This document shows, piece after piece, positions 35,976 to 43,166 of a stretch of DNA of 60,375 bases; position 1 is the first letter of the stretch, and each line of letters starts with the position of its first letter. The notes beneath the pieces were generated by a model that worked only from the letters and a program-made list of their open reading frames with translations, was not told where the DNA came from and searched no databases. The stretch lies in contig ONUF01000020.1 of the NCBI GenBank assembly GCA_900321005.1, forward strand, positions 1 to 60,375, given 5' to 3'. Origin of the DNA: an uncultured Bacteroidales bacterium (lineage in GTDB: Bacteria > Bacteroidota > Bacteroidia > Bacteroidales > Paludibacteraceae). The translations under genes were made by a program, and so were the position numbers.

Positions 35976-36331
35976 AATCCGCCGGGTTTATCCGTCGGCA
36001 ACTCTGCCGGACGGGCATGAATGGTTGTAATGGGTATATCCTTGAGCGGTGTATCCGCAGGGATGTTCGCATAACTGCACTCGCGGCGATTATCGCACAC
36101 ACGCACCAAAGTGCCTTTGTCATAGAACAGATGCCACCATATATTGGCGCCGCTATTGGGAATCGCTTCGTAGCCGTCTTCCTTATAAGTCATGATAAAC
36201 TGCACGAGGTCCTTCACCGTCGCATCCTCCTGCATCTCAATGGACACGGGATGGTTGGTAGTGTCCGCCGCGCAGACATTCGCACGTTCAAATCGGATCA
36301 TAATCGTCAATATTAGCAGAACGGTATTCAT
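35972..36331 (-). CDS. Unknown short exported or membrane-tethered protein
   Basis: I take the ATG at 36331 (MNTVLLILTIMIRFERANVC), which directly overlaps the upstream stop by one base, rather than the ATG 51 bp earlier inside the upstream gene. The product of 119 residues has a hydrophobic start and a small soluble domain (VSIEMQEDATVKDLVQFIMTYKEDGYEAIPNSGANIWWHLF). No family is recognised. Confidence 0.65.
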   Translation of the reverse strand: MNTVLLILTIMIRFERANVCAADTTNHPVSIEMQEDATVKDLVQFIMTYKEDGYEAIPNSGANIWWHLFYDKGTLVRVCDNRRECSYANIPADTPLKDIPITTIHARPAELPTDKPGGL

Positions 36332-37689
36332 CACGGGCACGTGGTTAAAAGGTTCGCGCAAATCCACTCTTCGTCCATCCATCCATAGACGGAGTAGTAC
36401 TGCGGGGACTCCTCCCAGCTCCAGTTATTCGGGTTCGTCCGGCATAGGACGCGGCGCGTCTTGGGGTCGGCATCCACCACATCCAGATGACAGGACACTT
36501 TCAGTTTGTCCCACACTTTCTTGCCCTCGGACTCTTTGTATAGCTTAATGACCTGCCCGCCGTAGTTGCGGGAGATGAAACTAACCGAATCGGTCTTGAT
36601 GATCGGATAGCGCATACCCGCAAACGGGTCTTTATAGCGCGAGGCGGCAGGAACAGGTTCGCCGTTCTCGTCCTCTTCATCGAGGTACATCGTCAACTCT
36701 TCATCCAGGCACCAGTGACTCAGCACAACCCACCAACCGTTATGCAGCGGATAGAGACTGCCCTCGAAGGCGTAGCCCATATAGTCGAAACAGAGGTAGA
36801 AAGCATCCTTCTCATTGACCTCTGCCGGTAACGTCTTCAGTTCACCCAAAGTGGCGGCGGACCAGTATTCCACCTCACGCGCCTTGTCGTTAGCTTCCGG
36901 CACAATGAAATCGCTGCCTAACTCCTCATCCGTCGCGGGGTTCCATTCGTACAATGCCTCGTCATCCACCCATGAACGGAAAGCCGTCATGTTGCCTTCG
37001 CGGTCAAACTCATAGCGGTTGCCCCATTGTCTGCCGTCCGACTGCCAATGATGGCTGACCGCCTTGACGCCTGCCGGCAGGTCGAAGAGCTCTATATCCT
37101 TATAATACCTTATTTCGCGCACGATCACACTCGCGCACGTGTAGCCATCCTCGCTGGTATGCACCATTTCGAACCAGTTGCCCTTACGGTCGTAGCGGAT
37201 GCCGAAATAATTGCTTGACTCGCCGTCTGGCGTCCATTGATTATAACAGAACGTCGTGTCGCCGTATTCTTTCTCCGTTTTATCCCGGAAAGTTGCGCCC
37301 TTGTATTGCGGCGGGAAGAGTTCGAGCGTCAGATCCGCCCACTCATCCACCTTGTTATGATCGGCATTATAGGTCTCGATGAACTGAATCTTCCCTTGGT
37401 CATCATAGGCATAGCGATAATGCGCCCATAGGCCGAAAACACAACCGCCGTTCTCGAAGAAAGGATGGGTGTATTCGATATACTCCGTCAGGCGGCCGCG
37501 CGTGTCGAAACGCCGGATGGTCTTGCCGTAGTTATTATAATCGTACTCCACCACCTCCTTCACCGCTCCGCGCAGACCGAACCACGCCAAGTGGTCCTCC
37601 GGCACCGAGTCACGAGGGATAGCCAACTCTGCCTTTGCTGCCATGAAGAACAAAGAGCAGAGCACAAAGACGGATAGACGCTTCATCAT
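36331..37689 (-). CDS. Secreted unknown protein with RHS-like YD segments (452 aa)
   Basis: The signal peptide (MKRLSVFVLCSLFFMAAKA) is followed by beta-rich sequence containing segments resembling short YD/RHS-type repeats: YNNYGKTIRRFDTRGRLTEY, YAYDDQGKIQFIETY, IRYDRKGNWFEM, YEFDREGNMTAF. The C-terminal half (about 270-452) is a different, Trp-rich domain with no recognised family. ATG 37689 overlaps the previous stop by 4 bp and is followed by a second ATG. The protein is probably periplasmic or outer-membrane associated. Confidence 0.75.
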   Translation of the reverse strand: MMKRLSVFVLCSLFFMAAKAELAIPRDSVPEDHLAWFGLRGAVKEVVEYDYNNYGKTIRRFDTRGRLTEYIEYTHPFFENGGCVFGLWAHYRYAYDDQGKIQFIETYNADHNKVDEWADLTLELFPPQYKGATFRDKTEKEYGDTTFCYNQWTPDGESSNYFGIRYDRKGNWFEMVHTSEDGYTCASVIVREIRYYKDIELFDLPAGVKAVSHHWQSDGRQWGNRYEFDREGNMTAFRSWVDDEALYEWNPATDEELGSDFIVPEANDKAREVEYWSAATLGELKTLPAEVNEKDAFYLCFDYMGYAFEGSLYPLHNGWWVVLSHWCLDEELTMYLDEEDENGEPVPAASRYKDPFAGMRYPIIKTDSVSFISRNYGGQVIKLYKESEGKKVWDKLKVSCHLDVVDADPKTRRVLCRTNPNNWSWEESPQYYSVYGWMDEEWICANLLTTCP

Positions 37690-38297
37690 TTCTGTACTTC
37701 AGGAGTGATACGTACACGTTTAGCGGGGATACTGTCTCCAAAACATATCCTGCCGCTCTCTGCATCGACGATGCCGCCCTTCGGTTTCTCCAGCCAACTG
37801 CCGTTGAGGTTCAGCCGCTCGGTCTTGACCGCCATATTAGCCGTGGTCACCTCGGAGATAAGGGTGCCGCCGTTCACCGTGATATCCGGACAGTCGAGGG
37901 CATACATGCCATCCTGCGAGTTGCGGGAGAGTAGTTCCAATTGCACTGCCTTGTTCACCGTCAATGCCGGGCACTTAACCGCTGAGCCGCTGACATTAGA
38001 CGTGACGGAAAGTTTATGGTCGCCTTCACTGTCAACAACCACCTTGTCCTCAAACACCAACGAGGCGCGGAACTCCGCATTGCCTTTCAGCAAGATACGC
38101 AGGTCCTTGCCCGTATTGAATACCACCAGCCCTTTGCCCTGACGAAAGAGAAAACCATCCTCCAGCACAAGGGTGTTGGTCGATTTGAGGTACTTGGCTT
38201 TGCCGTCTTTGAAGATCTCGGAAGGAATACCCTTGTTCGCTGCAAACATGGTTGTCGCAGCCATCATAAGTGCAAAAAAGAGAATAAATTTACGCAT
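37686..38297 (-). CDS. Small secreted beta-solenoid-like protein
   Basis: The signal peptide (MRKFILFFALMMAATTMFA) starts at ATG 38297; a second ATG two codons earlier (38303) is possible. The mature part of about 180 residues repeats short hydrophobic strands (KYLKSTNTLVLEDGFLF, LRILLKGNAEFRASLVFED, PALTVNKAVQLELLS, CPDITVNGGTLISEV), as in the DGKVxYDxxTxTLTL modules of the larger secreted proteins of the window, but without their tail. It is first in an operon running to 30373. Function unknown. Confidence 0.75.
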   Translation of the reverse strand: MRKFILFFALMMAATTMFAANKGIPSEIFKDGKAKYLKSTNTLVLEDGFLFRQGKGLVVFNTGKDLRILLKGNAEFRASLVFEDKVVVDSEGDHKLSVTSNVSGSAVKCPALTVNKAVQLELLSRNSQDGMYALDCPDITVNGGTLISEVTTANMAVKTERLNLNGSWLEKPKGGIVDAESGRICFGDSIPAKRVRITPEVQK

Positions 38298-38322
38298 ATA
38301 CATGGTGTTTTAGGGTTAGTAC

Positions 38323-38349
38323 AAAAAAAGCAGCATCAAACGACGCTGC
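38323..38349 (-). terminator. mtaB terminator overlapping the next promoter
   Basis: On the minus strand an 8-bp stem (GCAGCGTC with GATGCTGC, one G-U pair) is followed by seven T. Its 5' arm starts at the final base of the -7 box 38356-38349. Confidence 0.7.
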
Positions 38350-38379
38350 AAAATTACTGCTTTTCAGGCACATACGCAA
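38349..38379 (-). promoter_or_regulatory. Promoter of the secreted-protein operon
   Basis: TTG (38379-38377), 20-nt spacer, TAATTTTG (38356-38349), minus strand, extended -33 CTTGCGTATGTGC. Confidence 0.8.
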
Positions 38380-38399
38380 GTACCTAAAACTCGCATTTT

Positions 38400-39686
38400 T
38401 CATATCACTACCTGCTCAAAGGTGTTGACGCGGAATTTGTCGTAGGGACGGGAGAGCTTGATGTAGTTTTCGGTGAAGCCGAACATGAAGCCGTCTTTCT
38501 TCGCAGACTCCCAGAGGACGGTAGCCGTCTCGCCTTTATGCGCGGCATAGAAAGCTTCGGTCTTGCGGGTGGAGATAGCATGCAGTTCTTTACTGCGGCG
38601 TTCGCGTTCGCGTTGCGGGACAATTTCTAAATCCATCTCGAGCATACGCGTGTTGGCGCGCTCGGAATAAGTGAAGACATGCAACTGGCTCACCGGCAGG
38701 GACTCGATGAAGTCTATGTATTCCGCCCAACATTCTGCCGTCTCACCGCGTACGCCGACCATGCAGTCCACGCCGATGAAAGCGTTGGGCATGACGGACT
38801 TGATATGCGCCACGCGCTCGGCAAAGAGCTCGCGGGTATAACGGCGCCCCATGATCTTGAGCACCGTGTTACTGCCGCTCTGCAAGGGAATATGGAAGTG
38901 CGGGGCGAAATGACGACTATGCGCCACGAAATCGATGATCTCATCGCTCAGCAGGTTCGGTTCGCAACTCGAGATGCGGATGCGATAATCCGCAATTGAT
39001 GATGGATGATTGATAATTGATAATTGGTCCAGGGCCTTTAGGAGGTCGATGAAGGTCTCGCCGGTGGAGCGGCCGAAGTCACCGATGTTGACGCCGGAGA
39101 GGATGATCTCTTTTGCGCCGCCTTCGAGGGCTTCCTGCGCCTGCTTCACGAGCGAGGCGATAGACGGGTTTCGGCTCTTGCCGCGCGCCAGAGGGATAGT
39201 GCAGTAAGAGCAGAAATAATTACAGCCGTCCTGGACTTTCAGGAAACACCGCGTGCGGTCGTCTTTGCTATAAGCAAAATGGAAGTCATCGACCTCACGG
39301 ATGGGAACGGTTTGGATTTTCGGAATGTCGGTATTGCGGGACACCGATATTTCGAGTTGATCTATAAACTCCTCCAAATGGAATTTCTCTTCTTGTCCGA
39401 GGACATAGTCCACGCCTTCGATATGCGCGATCTCGCCCGGCTTGAGTTGGGCGTAGCAGCCTGTGACGATGAGGATGGCATTGGGGTTCTGACGCCGGAT
39501 ACGATGAATCATCTGCCGGTCCTTATGGTCCGCTGCGTCCGTGACGGAGCAGGTGTTGATGATGCAGATATCCGCTTGTTCACCACGTTGAGCGCGCATA
39601 TGACCACGCGCAACGAGTGCCTTAGCTAAGGCACTACTCTCCGCGAAATTGAGTTTGCAACCTAATGTGGTAAATGCGAATAACAT
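38400..39686 (-). CDS. mtaB: tRNA t6A37 methylthiotransferase MtaB
   Basis: This radical-SAM enzyme adds a methylthio group to threonylcarbamoyl-adenosine 37 of tRNA. From ATG 39686 (MLFAFTTLGCKLN) it has 428 residues. The N-terminal UPF0004 domain carries the auxiliary cluster cysteines (GCKLNFAES, INTCSVTDAAD, VTGCYAQ). The radical-SAM motif is CNYFCSYCTIP, and a TRAM domain ends the protein. Marks such as SGVNIGDFG, HIPLQSGSNTVLKIMGRRYT and VGVRGETAECW are typical. A loop after LKALDQ (LSIINHPSSIAD) appears longer than in homologues I remember and is encoded by a heptamer array. Its start overlaps the HprK-like gene by 25 bp. Confidence 0.96.
   Translation of the reverse strand: MLFAFTTLGCKLNFAESSALAKALVARGHMRAQRGEQADICIINTCSVTDAADHKDRQMIHRIRRQNPNAILIVTGCYAQLKPGEIAHIEGVDYVLGQEEKFHLEEFIDQLEISVSRNTDIPKIQTVPIREVDDFHFAYSKDDRTRCFLKVQDGCNYFCSYCTIPLARGKSRNPSIASLVKQAQEALEGGAKEIILSGVNIGDFGRSTGETFIDLLKALDQLSIINHPSSIADYRIRISSCEPNLLSDEIIDFVAHSRHFAPHFHIPLQSGSNTVLKIMGRRYTRELFAERVAHIKSVMPNAFIGVDCMVGVRGETAECWAEYIDFIESLPVSQLHVFTYSERANTRMLEMDLEIVPQRERERRSKELHAISTRKTEAFYAAHKGETATVLWESAKKDGFMFGFTENYIKLSRPYDKFRVNTFEQVVI
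38995..39022. repeat. Heptamer array inside mtaB
   Basis: Four 7-nt units in register: ATTGATG, ATGGATG, ATTGATA, ATTGATA, then a degenerate ATTGGTC. They encode the apparently inserted loop LSIINHPSSI. Confidence 0.8.
39616..39635. other. Perfect 20-bp palindrome within mtaB
   Basis: AGTGCCTTAG is followed directly by its reverse complement CTAAGGCACT, with no loop. It encodes SALAKAL near the N-terminus, a segment of ordinary length for the family. Confidence 0.7.
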
Positions 39687-40528
39687 ACTTCCGCCGCGTC
39701 GGTGTTCGGTAAACAATCGAGGAAATAGACGGGTGTGGACTCCAGCAGCGCCGCTATCGTCTCATAGAGACGGTCCATCATCGCCGGCAGGATCTTCAGT
39801 CCGCTCACGGACGAGAGGATATAGGGATAAGCCTGCGTGGGACGCAGGAGTCGAATGGTATTCTCCGGGGCTTGCGCCAGTTGCACGAGTGCCATCACAC
39901 GGGCGTCCGCGGCCTTATAGCACGGGGTCTTACCGCTCCAAGGCGAACCATAGACGATGACTCTTCCGTCTTCGAAGACCCGCACCACGGGGTTGTCGTC
40001 ATTCAGTCGTTCGGCGTCCGCAAAAGCTTTCAGCCACTGCTCGGCATGCGTGCTCTTGCCTGTGCCGGACTTGCCAAGGAACATATACCCCGCCCCTTCA
40101 CGCACAATCACCGAGGCATGGAAAAGCAGCGTGCGGCTGTTCGCCGTGGCAAAAGCATAGAGGAGCATCAGGGTGTTGTCGATCGCAAACCGCGTGGGCT
40201 CGCCGTAGAACACCGCCTGCGTCATCCGTCCGTCACACACGAACGCACCTACTATCTCTCCGTCCCTGCTTTGCGAAAAACGGAACATCCACTCCTCCTC
40301 GCGGCGGTACATCTCGATACGCGGCATGTCGTCGTCCGAGCGGTCGGTATAGACATTCTCCCAACCCTCGACAGCAGGCAGTTCTCCTTCGTCGAGACGA
40401 AGGGTGAATAAGGGCAATTGGTCATTGCTATGCTCAATGGTGAAGGGCGCATAATTCGGACAACACGCGAGGATGTCGCGCGTCGTGTCGATACCAAAAA
40501 TATGTTCGGCTACGCGGAAATAAAGCAT
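39662..40528 (-). CDS. HPr kinase-like P-loop protein
   Basis: The 288-residue protein carries a P-loop GKSGTGKST at about residues 155-163, preceded by LLFHASVIVREGAGYMFLG, and downstream VVRVFEDGRVIVYGSPWSGKTP. This arrangement is shared by HprK-like (HPr kinase/phosphorylase C-terminal domain, COG1493-type) proteins of unknown substrate. The N-terminal 130 residues match nothing I know. It starts one base after the dnaA stop and overlaps mtaB, so it is cotranscribed with them. No HPr or PTS gene is near, so phosphorylation of HPr should not be assumed. Confidence 0.7.
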   Translation of the reverse strand: MLYFRVAEHIFGIDTTRDILACCPNYAPFTIEHSNDQLPLFTLRLDEGELPAVEGWENVYTDRSDDDMPRIEMYRREEEWMFRFSQSRDGEIVGAFVCDGRMTQAVFYGEPTRFAIDNTLMLLYAFATANSRTLLFHASVIVREGAGYMFLGKSGTGKSTHAEQWLKAFADAERLNDDNPVVRVFEDGRVIVYGSPWSGKTPCYKAADARVMALVQLAQAPENTIRLLRPTQAYPYILSSVSGLKILPAMMDRLYETIAALLESTPVYFLDCLPNTDAAEVCYSHLPH

Positions 40529-40529
40529 G

Positions 40530-41894
40530 TTAATGATGTAACGCGGACTGCAGTTGCGCGATGTGTTGACGCAGTACCGGATCTTCCTCCAGCATACCGT
40601 TCACATAAGCGATGGAGTGCAGCATAGTGGCGTGCGTGCGGCGTCCCAGGCGGAAACCGATCTCGGTGAGCGAACTCTGCGTGAGTTTCTTGCACAGGTA
40701 GGCCGTGACATGGCGCGCCTGGCTGATCTCCTTCGAGCGGTTTGACGAGAGGATGGCTTTCTGCGAGACGTTATAGTGCTTCGACACCTCTTCCAGCACG
40801 TCGTCCACCGTCGTGCGGTGCGGCTGAACGGCTACGATATGACTCACTACCTTCTCCGTCAGCGCCAGGTCAATCTCCTGGTCCGTCAAGGTCGAGTGCG
40901 CCAAGAGCGAAGCTAAGATGCCCTCCAGGTCGCGTACCGAGTCACGGACATTCAGCGCAATGAAATCGACGATCTCATCGCTCAGCGTGATACCGTCGCG
41001 GCGCATCTTCGACAGCAGGATATCCTTGCGCAACTGGTAATCCGGACGCTGGATCTCCGCCGCCAGACCCCACTTGAAACGGGTCAGCAGACGCTCCTCG
41101 ATATCCTTCAACTCAATAGGAGGTCTGTCGGACGTGAGGATGAGTTGTTTGCGGCTTTGCTGGAGGTAGTTGAAGATGTGGAAGAACGTATCCTGGGTTC
41201 CCTTCAAGCCGGCGAAATACTGGATGTCATCTACGATGAGTACATCCACCGACTGATAGAAATTGAGGAAATCCGGGATACGATTGTCCTTCCGCGCATC
41301 TTGGTACTGCAACTTGAACGTGTTTGCACTGACGTACAACACACGTGCTTGCGGGTGCAGCGCCTGCACCTGGTGGCCTATCGCACAAGCAAGGTGGGTC
41401 TTACCTACTCCGCTGCCTCCGTAGATGAAGAGCGGGTTGAAAGCGGTATAACCCGGTTGCTTGGAGATAGCCAGACCAGCTGTGCGGGCCAATTTGTTCG
41501 GTGCTCCGGCGACGAACGAGTCAAAGGTATAAAGCTCGTTTAACGTTGGCAGATCGTTATTGCTCACCGCCGGTTGTGCAATCGGACGTGCGTTGACGGG
41601 TGCACCGGCAGAAGGTAAGGTCGTACCCGCGCCCGAGGTGGAGTCCACTAACACGCGGTATTCCAGGCGCGTGCCTTGCCCGAACACACGTATGATCGCG
41701 GCCGATAATAAAGGAATGTAGTTCTCCTCAATATACTCCGCCACGAACTGCGATTTGACCTGTAACACCAGCGTACCCTCCGCGAAACGCAGGGGCACAA
41801 TGGGAGCGAACCATGTCTGGTACGCACTCGACGTCAGGTTGTCAGCCAAAATGGTCTGGCACTGAGCCCATTGTTGTTGAATCGTAGGTGTCAT
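40530..41894 (-). CDS. dnaA: Chromosomal replication initiator DnaA
   Basis: The AAA+ initiator binds DnaA boxes and melts oriC. ATG 41894 (MTPTIQQQWAQCQTIL) is 18 bp after the -7 box; the longer frame runs into the promoter. 454 residues: domain I (1-85; WFAPIVPLRF), a short linker, AAA+ domain (about 118-330) with Walker A GGSGVGKTH (about 158-166), Walker B VDVLIVDDIQYFAG and sensor LTSDRPPIELKDIEERL, and DNA-binding domain IV (360-454; SRSKEISQARHVTAYLCKKL and EIGFRLGRRTHATMLHSI). The usual GGRDHTT box is GRRTHAT here. It is followed by the HprK-like gene and mtaB. Confidence 0.98.
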   Translation of the reverse strand: MTPTIQQQWAQCQTILADNLTSSAYQTWFAPIVPLRFAEGTLVLQVKSQFVAEYIEENYIPLLSAAIIRVFGQGTRLEYRVLVDSTSGAGTTLPSAGAPVNARPIAQPAVSNNDLPTLNELYTFDSFVAGAPNKLARTAGLAISKQPGYTAFNPLFIYGGSGVGKTHLACAIGHQVQALHPQARVLYVSANTFKLQYQDARKDNRIPDFLNFYQSVDVLIVDDIQYFAGLKGTQDTFFHIFNYLQQSRKQLILTSDRPPIELKDIEERLLTRFKWGLAAEIQRPDYQLRKDILLSKMRRDGITLSDEIVDFIALNVRDSVRDLEGILASLLAHSTLTDQEIDLALTEKVVSHIVAVQPHRTTVDDVLEEVSKHYNVSQKAILSSNRSKEISQARHVTAYLCKKLTQSSLTEIGFRLGRRTHATMLHSIAYVNGMLEEDPVLRQHIAQLQSALHH

Positions 41895-41912
41895 TTTTGT
41901 CAAAAGCGAGTG

Positions 41913-41943
41913 CAAAGGTACTACATTTTTTTGAATTGACCAA
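41913..41943 (-). promoter_or_regulatory. Promoter of dnaA
   Basis: TTG (41943-41941), 20-nt spacer, TACCTTTG (41920-41913), minus strand. The -33 extension differs (TTTGGTCAATTCA). Confidence 0.8.
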
Positions 41944-42015
41944 ATTTTGTCTTTTCGACCCAAATGGCTAAAACACGTAACTTACGCATTTACAAGCACT
42001 TAGGCGTAACATTCT

Positions 42016-42072
42016 GATTTTCAGCAACTTAGCTACAGTTATCAACATGCAACTTGTTGAAAATCAGCAACT
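42016..42072. other. Candidate replication origin segment upstream of dnaA
   Basis: A perfect DnaA-box variant TTATCAACA lies at 42039-42047, and a near match TGTTGAAAA (inverted) at 42055-42063. They sit between imperfect inverted copies of GATTTTCAGCAACTT (42016-42030) and AACTTGTTGAAAATC (42051-42065). The 324-bp gap between dnaA and mlaD is AT-rich. Genes left of here run mostly minus and right of 44.4 kb plus, as expected around an origin. Only one exact box is visible, so the case is incomplete. Confidence 0.4.
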
Positions 42073-42114
42073 TCCGTTTTTGCAAGAGTCCGATGCATTT
42101 TTTTTGTAAAAAAA

Positions 42115-42146
42115 GCGTAACGCCCGTATTTTTCGGGGCGTTACGC
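42115..42146 (-). terminator. Terminator downstream of mlaD
   Basis: Perfect 11-bp arms GCGTAACGCCC and GGGCGTTACGC; on the minus strand seven T follow. It isolates the mlaD transcript from the dnaA upstream region. Confidence 0.85.
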
Positions 42147-42218
42147 AAAAGTGATTTTTTTTGCTATTTAGAAAATCTACAAATAAGAAAATGTCTTATT
42201 TCTCGCGTGTGGAACGGA

Positions 42219-43133
42219 TTATTTATCTTTTTTGCCGAAGAGCGAGAAGTGCACATAGCGTTTCGGGTGTGCCTTCAGATCGACGAGCAGACTGTCAGCC
42301 GAAACGACGGTAGCGTCGATGTGGTTATAGAGCGATTTGTTGTAGATCAACTGACCGATCGTGCCGTCTTGCGAGCGAACGTCGGATACAAGTCCGTTGA
42401 CATTATCCACAGCGTTGTCCACACGTGCTACGGTGGCCTTCAGGTCCGCCTGCTTGATATCCGCCACGATCGTATTGAGGTTGGCGATCGCCGTATCGGC
42501 ATTGTTGACGATGGTCGGTACTTGGGTCTTCATCATGTGCTTGAGGTTCGACGAGACGGAAGTCAGGTCACCGGAGATTCGATCGACATTCTCCAGCGAG
42601 TTCTTGATATGATCGCCTTCTACCTGCGTACGCAGCGCCGCTACGAGTGAGTCCACTTCCTGTACCGCTTCGTCCACGTGCGCCAACAGTTCGTTCTGCA
42701 GGCTCTCTATCAGTCCCGGCACATAGGTGGTATTGAGAAAGGCGCCTTTCTCAATCATTTGTGATTGGTCATTGGTCATTGATGATGACTCCGGGAACTG
42801 CAGTTCTATCGCCATGCCGCCGAGCATGCCGTCAGAGACGAGCGCCATCTTCGTACCTTGCGGCAGGGCGATGTCCTTGCGGATGGAGATATCCACGAGG
42901 AAGGCGCTGTCACGGGTGAAGTCATAGTGCAGTCGGTCCACTTGCCCCACTTTATGACCGCGGATATACACCGCTGCCTGCTCTTCCAATCCGTGCAGGT
43001 GGCAGAAAACACCGTGGTAACTGTTCGTCGGCGAGAAGATGTTCACGCCTTTGAGGAAGTTGAAACCAAAAAACAAAAGGAAAAGACAGACGGTGGCCAA
43101 AATGCCTACCTTTATCTCACGTGCGTACTTCAT
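42219..43133 (-). CDS. mlaD: MlaD/MCE-family lipid transport protein
   Basis: The 304-residue protein has one N-terminal membrane helix (VGILATVCLFLLFFGFNFL), an MCE domain at about residues 35-115 (YHGVFCHLHGLEEQAAVYIRGHKVGQV ... DIALPQGTKMALVSDGMLGGMAIEL) and a long helical C-terminal half (KAEV-like coiled coil with ADIKQADLKATVARVDNAVDNV). MCE proteins of this layout carry lipids between the membranes in an ABC system; the permease and ATPase are not nearby. It is 30 bp downstream of the amidase, a pairing common in Bacteroidetes. Residues SSSMTNDQSQM after the MCE domain come from a heptamer array (42752-42786). Confidence 0.92.
   Translation of the reverse strand: MKYAREIKVGILATVCLFLLFFGFNFLKGVNIFSPTNSYHGVFCHLHGLEEQAAVYIRGHKVGQVDRLHYDFTRDSAFLVDISIRKDIALPQGTKMALVSDGMLGGMAIELQFPESSSMTNDQSQMIEKGAFLNTTYVPGLIESLQNELLAHVDEAVQEVDSLVAALRTQVEGDHIKNSLENVDRISGDLTSVSSNLKHMMKTQVPTIVNNADTAIANLNTIVADIKQADLKATVARVDNAVDNVNGLVSDVRSQDGTIGQLIYNKSLYNHIDATVVSADSLLVDLKAHPKRYVHFSLFGKKDK
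42752..42786. repeat. Heptamer array inside mlaD
   Basis: Five units in exact 7-nt register: CAATCAT, TTGTGAT, TGGTCAT, TGGTCAT, TGATGAT. They encode the loop SSMTNDQSQMI at the end of the MCE domain. Confidence 0.8.
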
Positions 43134-43134
43134 A

Positions 43135-43166
43135 TCTCTTTAACTCTTTAATTCTTTCACTCTTTA
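43135..43166. repeat. Octamer array in the amidase-mlaD junction
   Basis: Units TCTCTTTA, ACTCTTTA, ATTCTTTC, ACTCTTTA fill the gap between the amidase stop (43164-43166) and the mlaD start codon. Confidence 0.75.
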
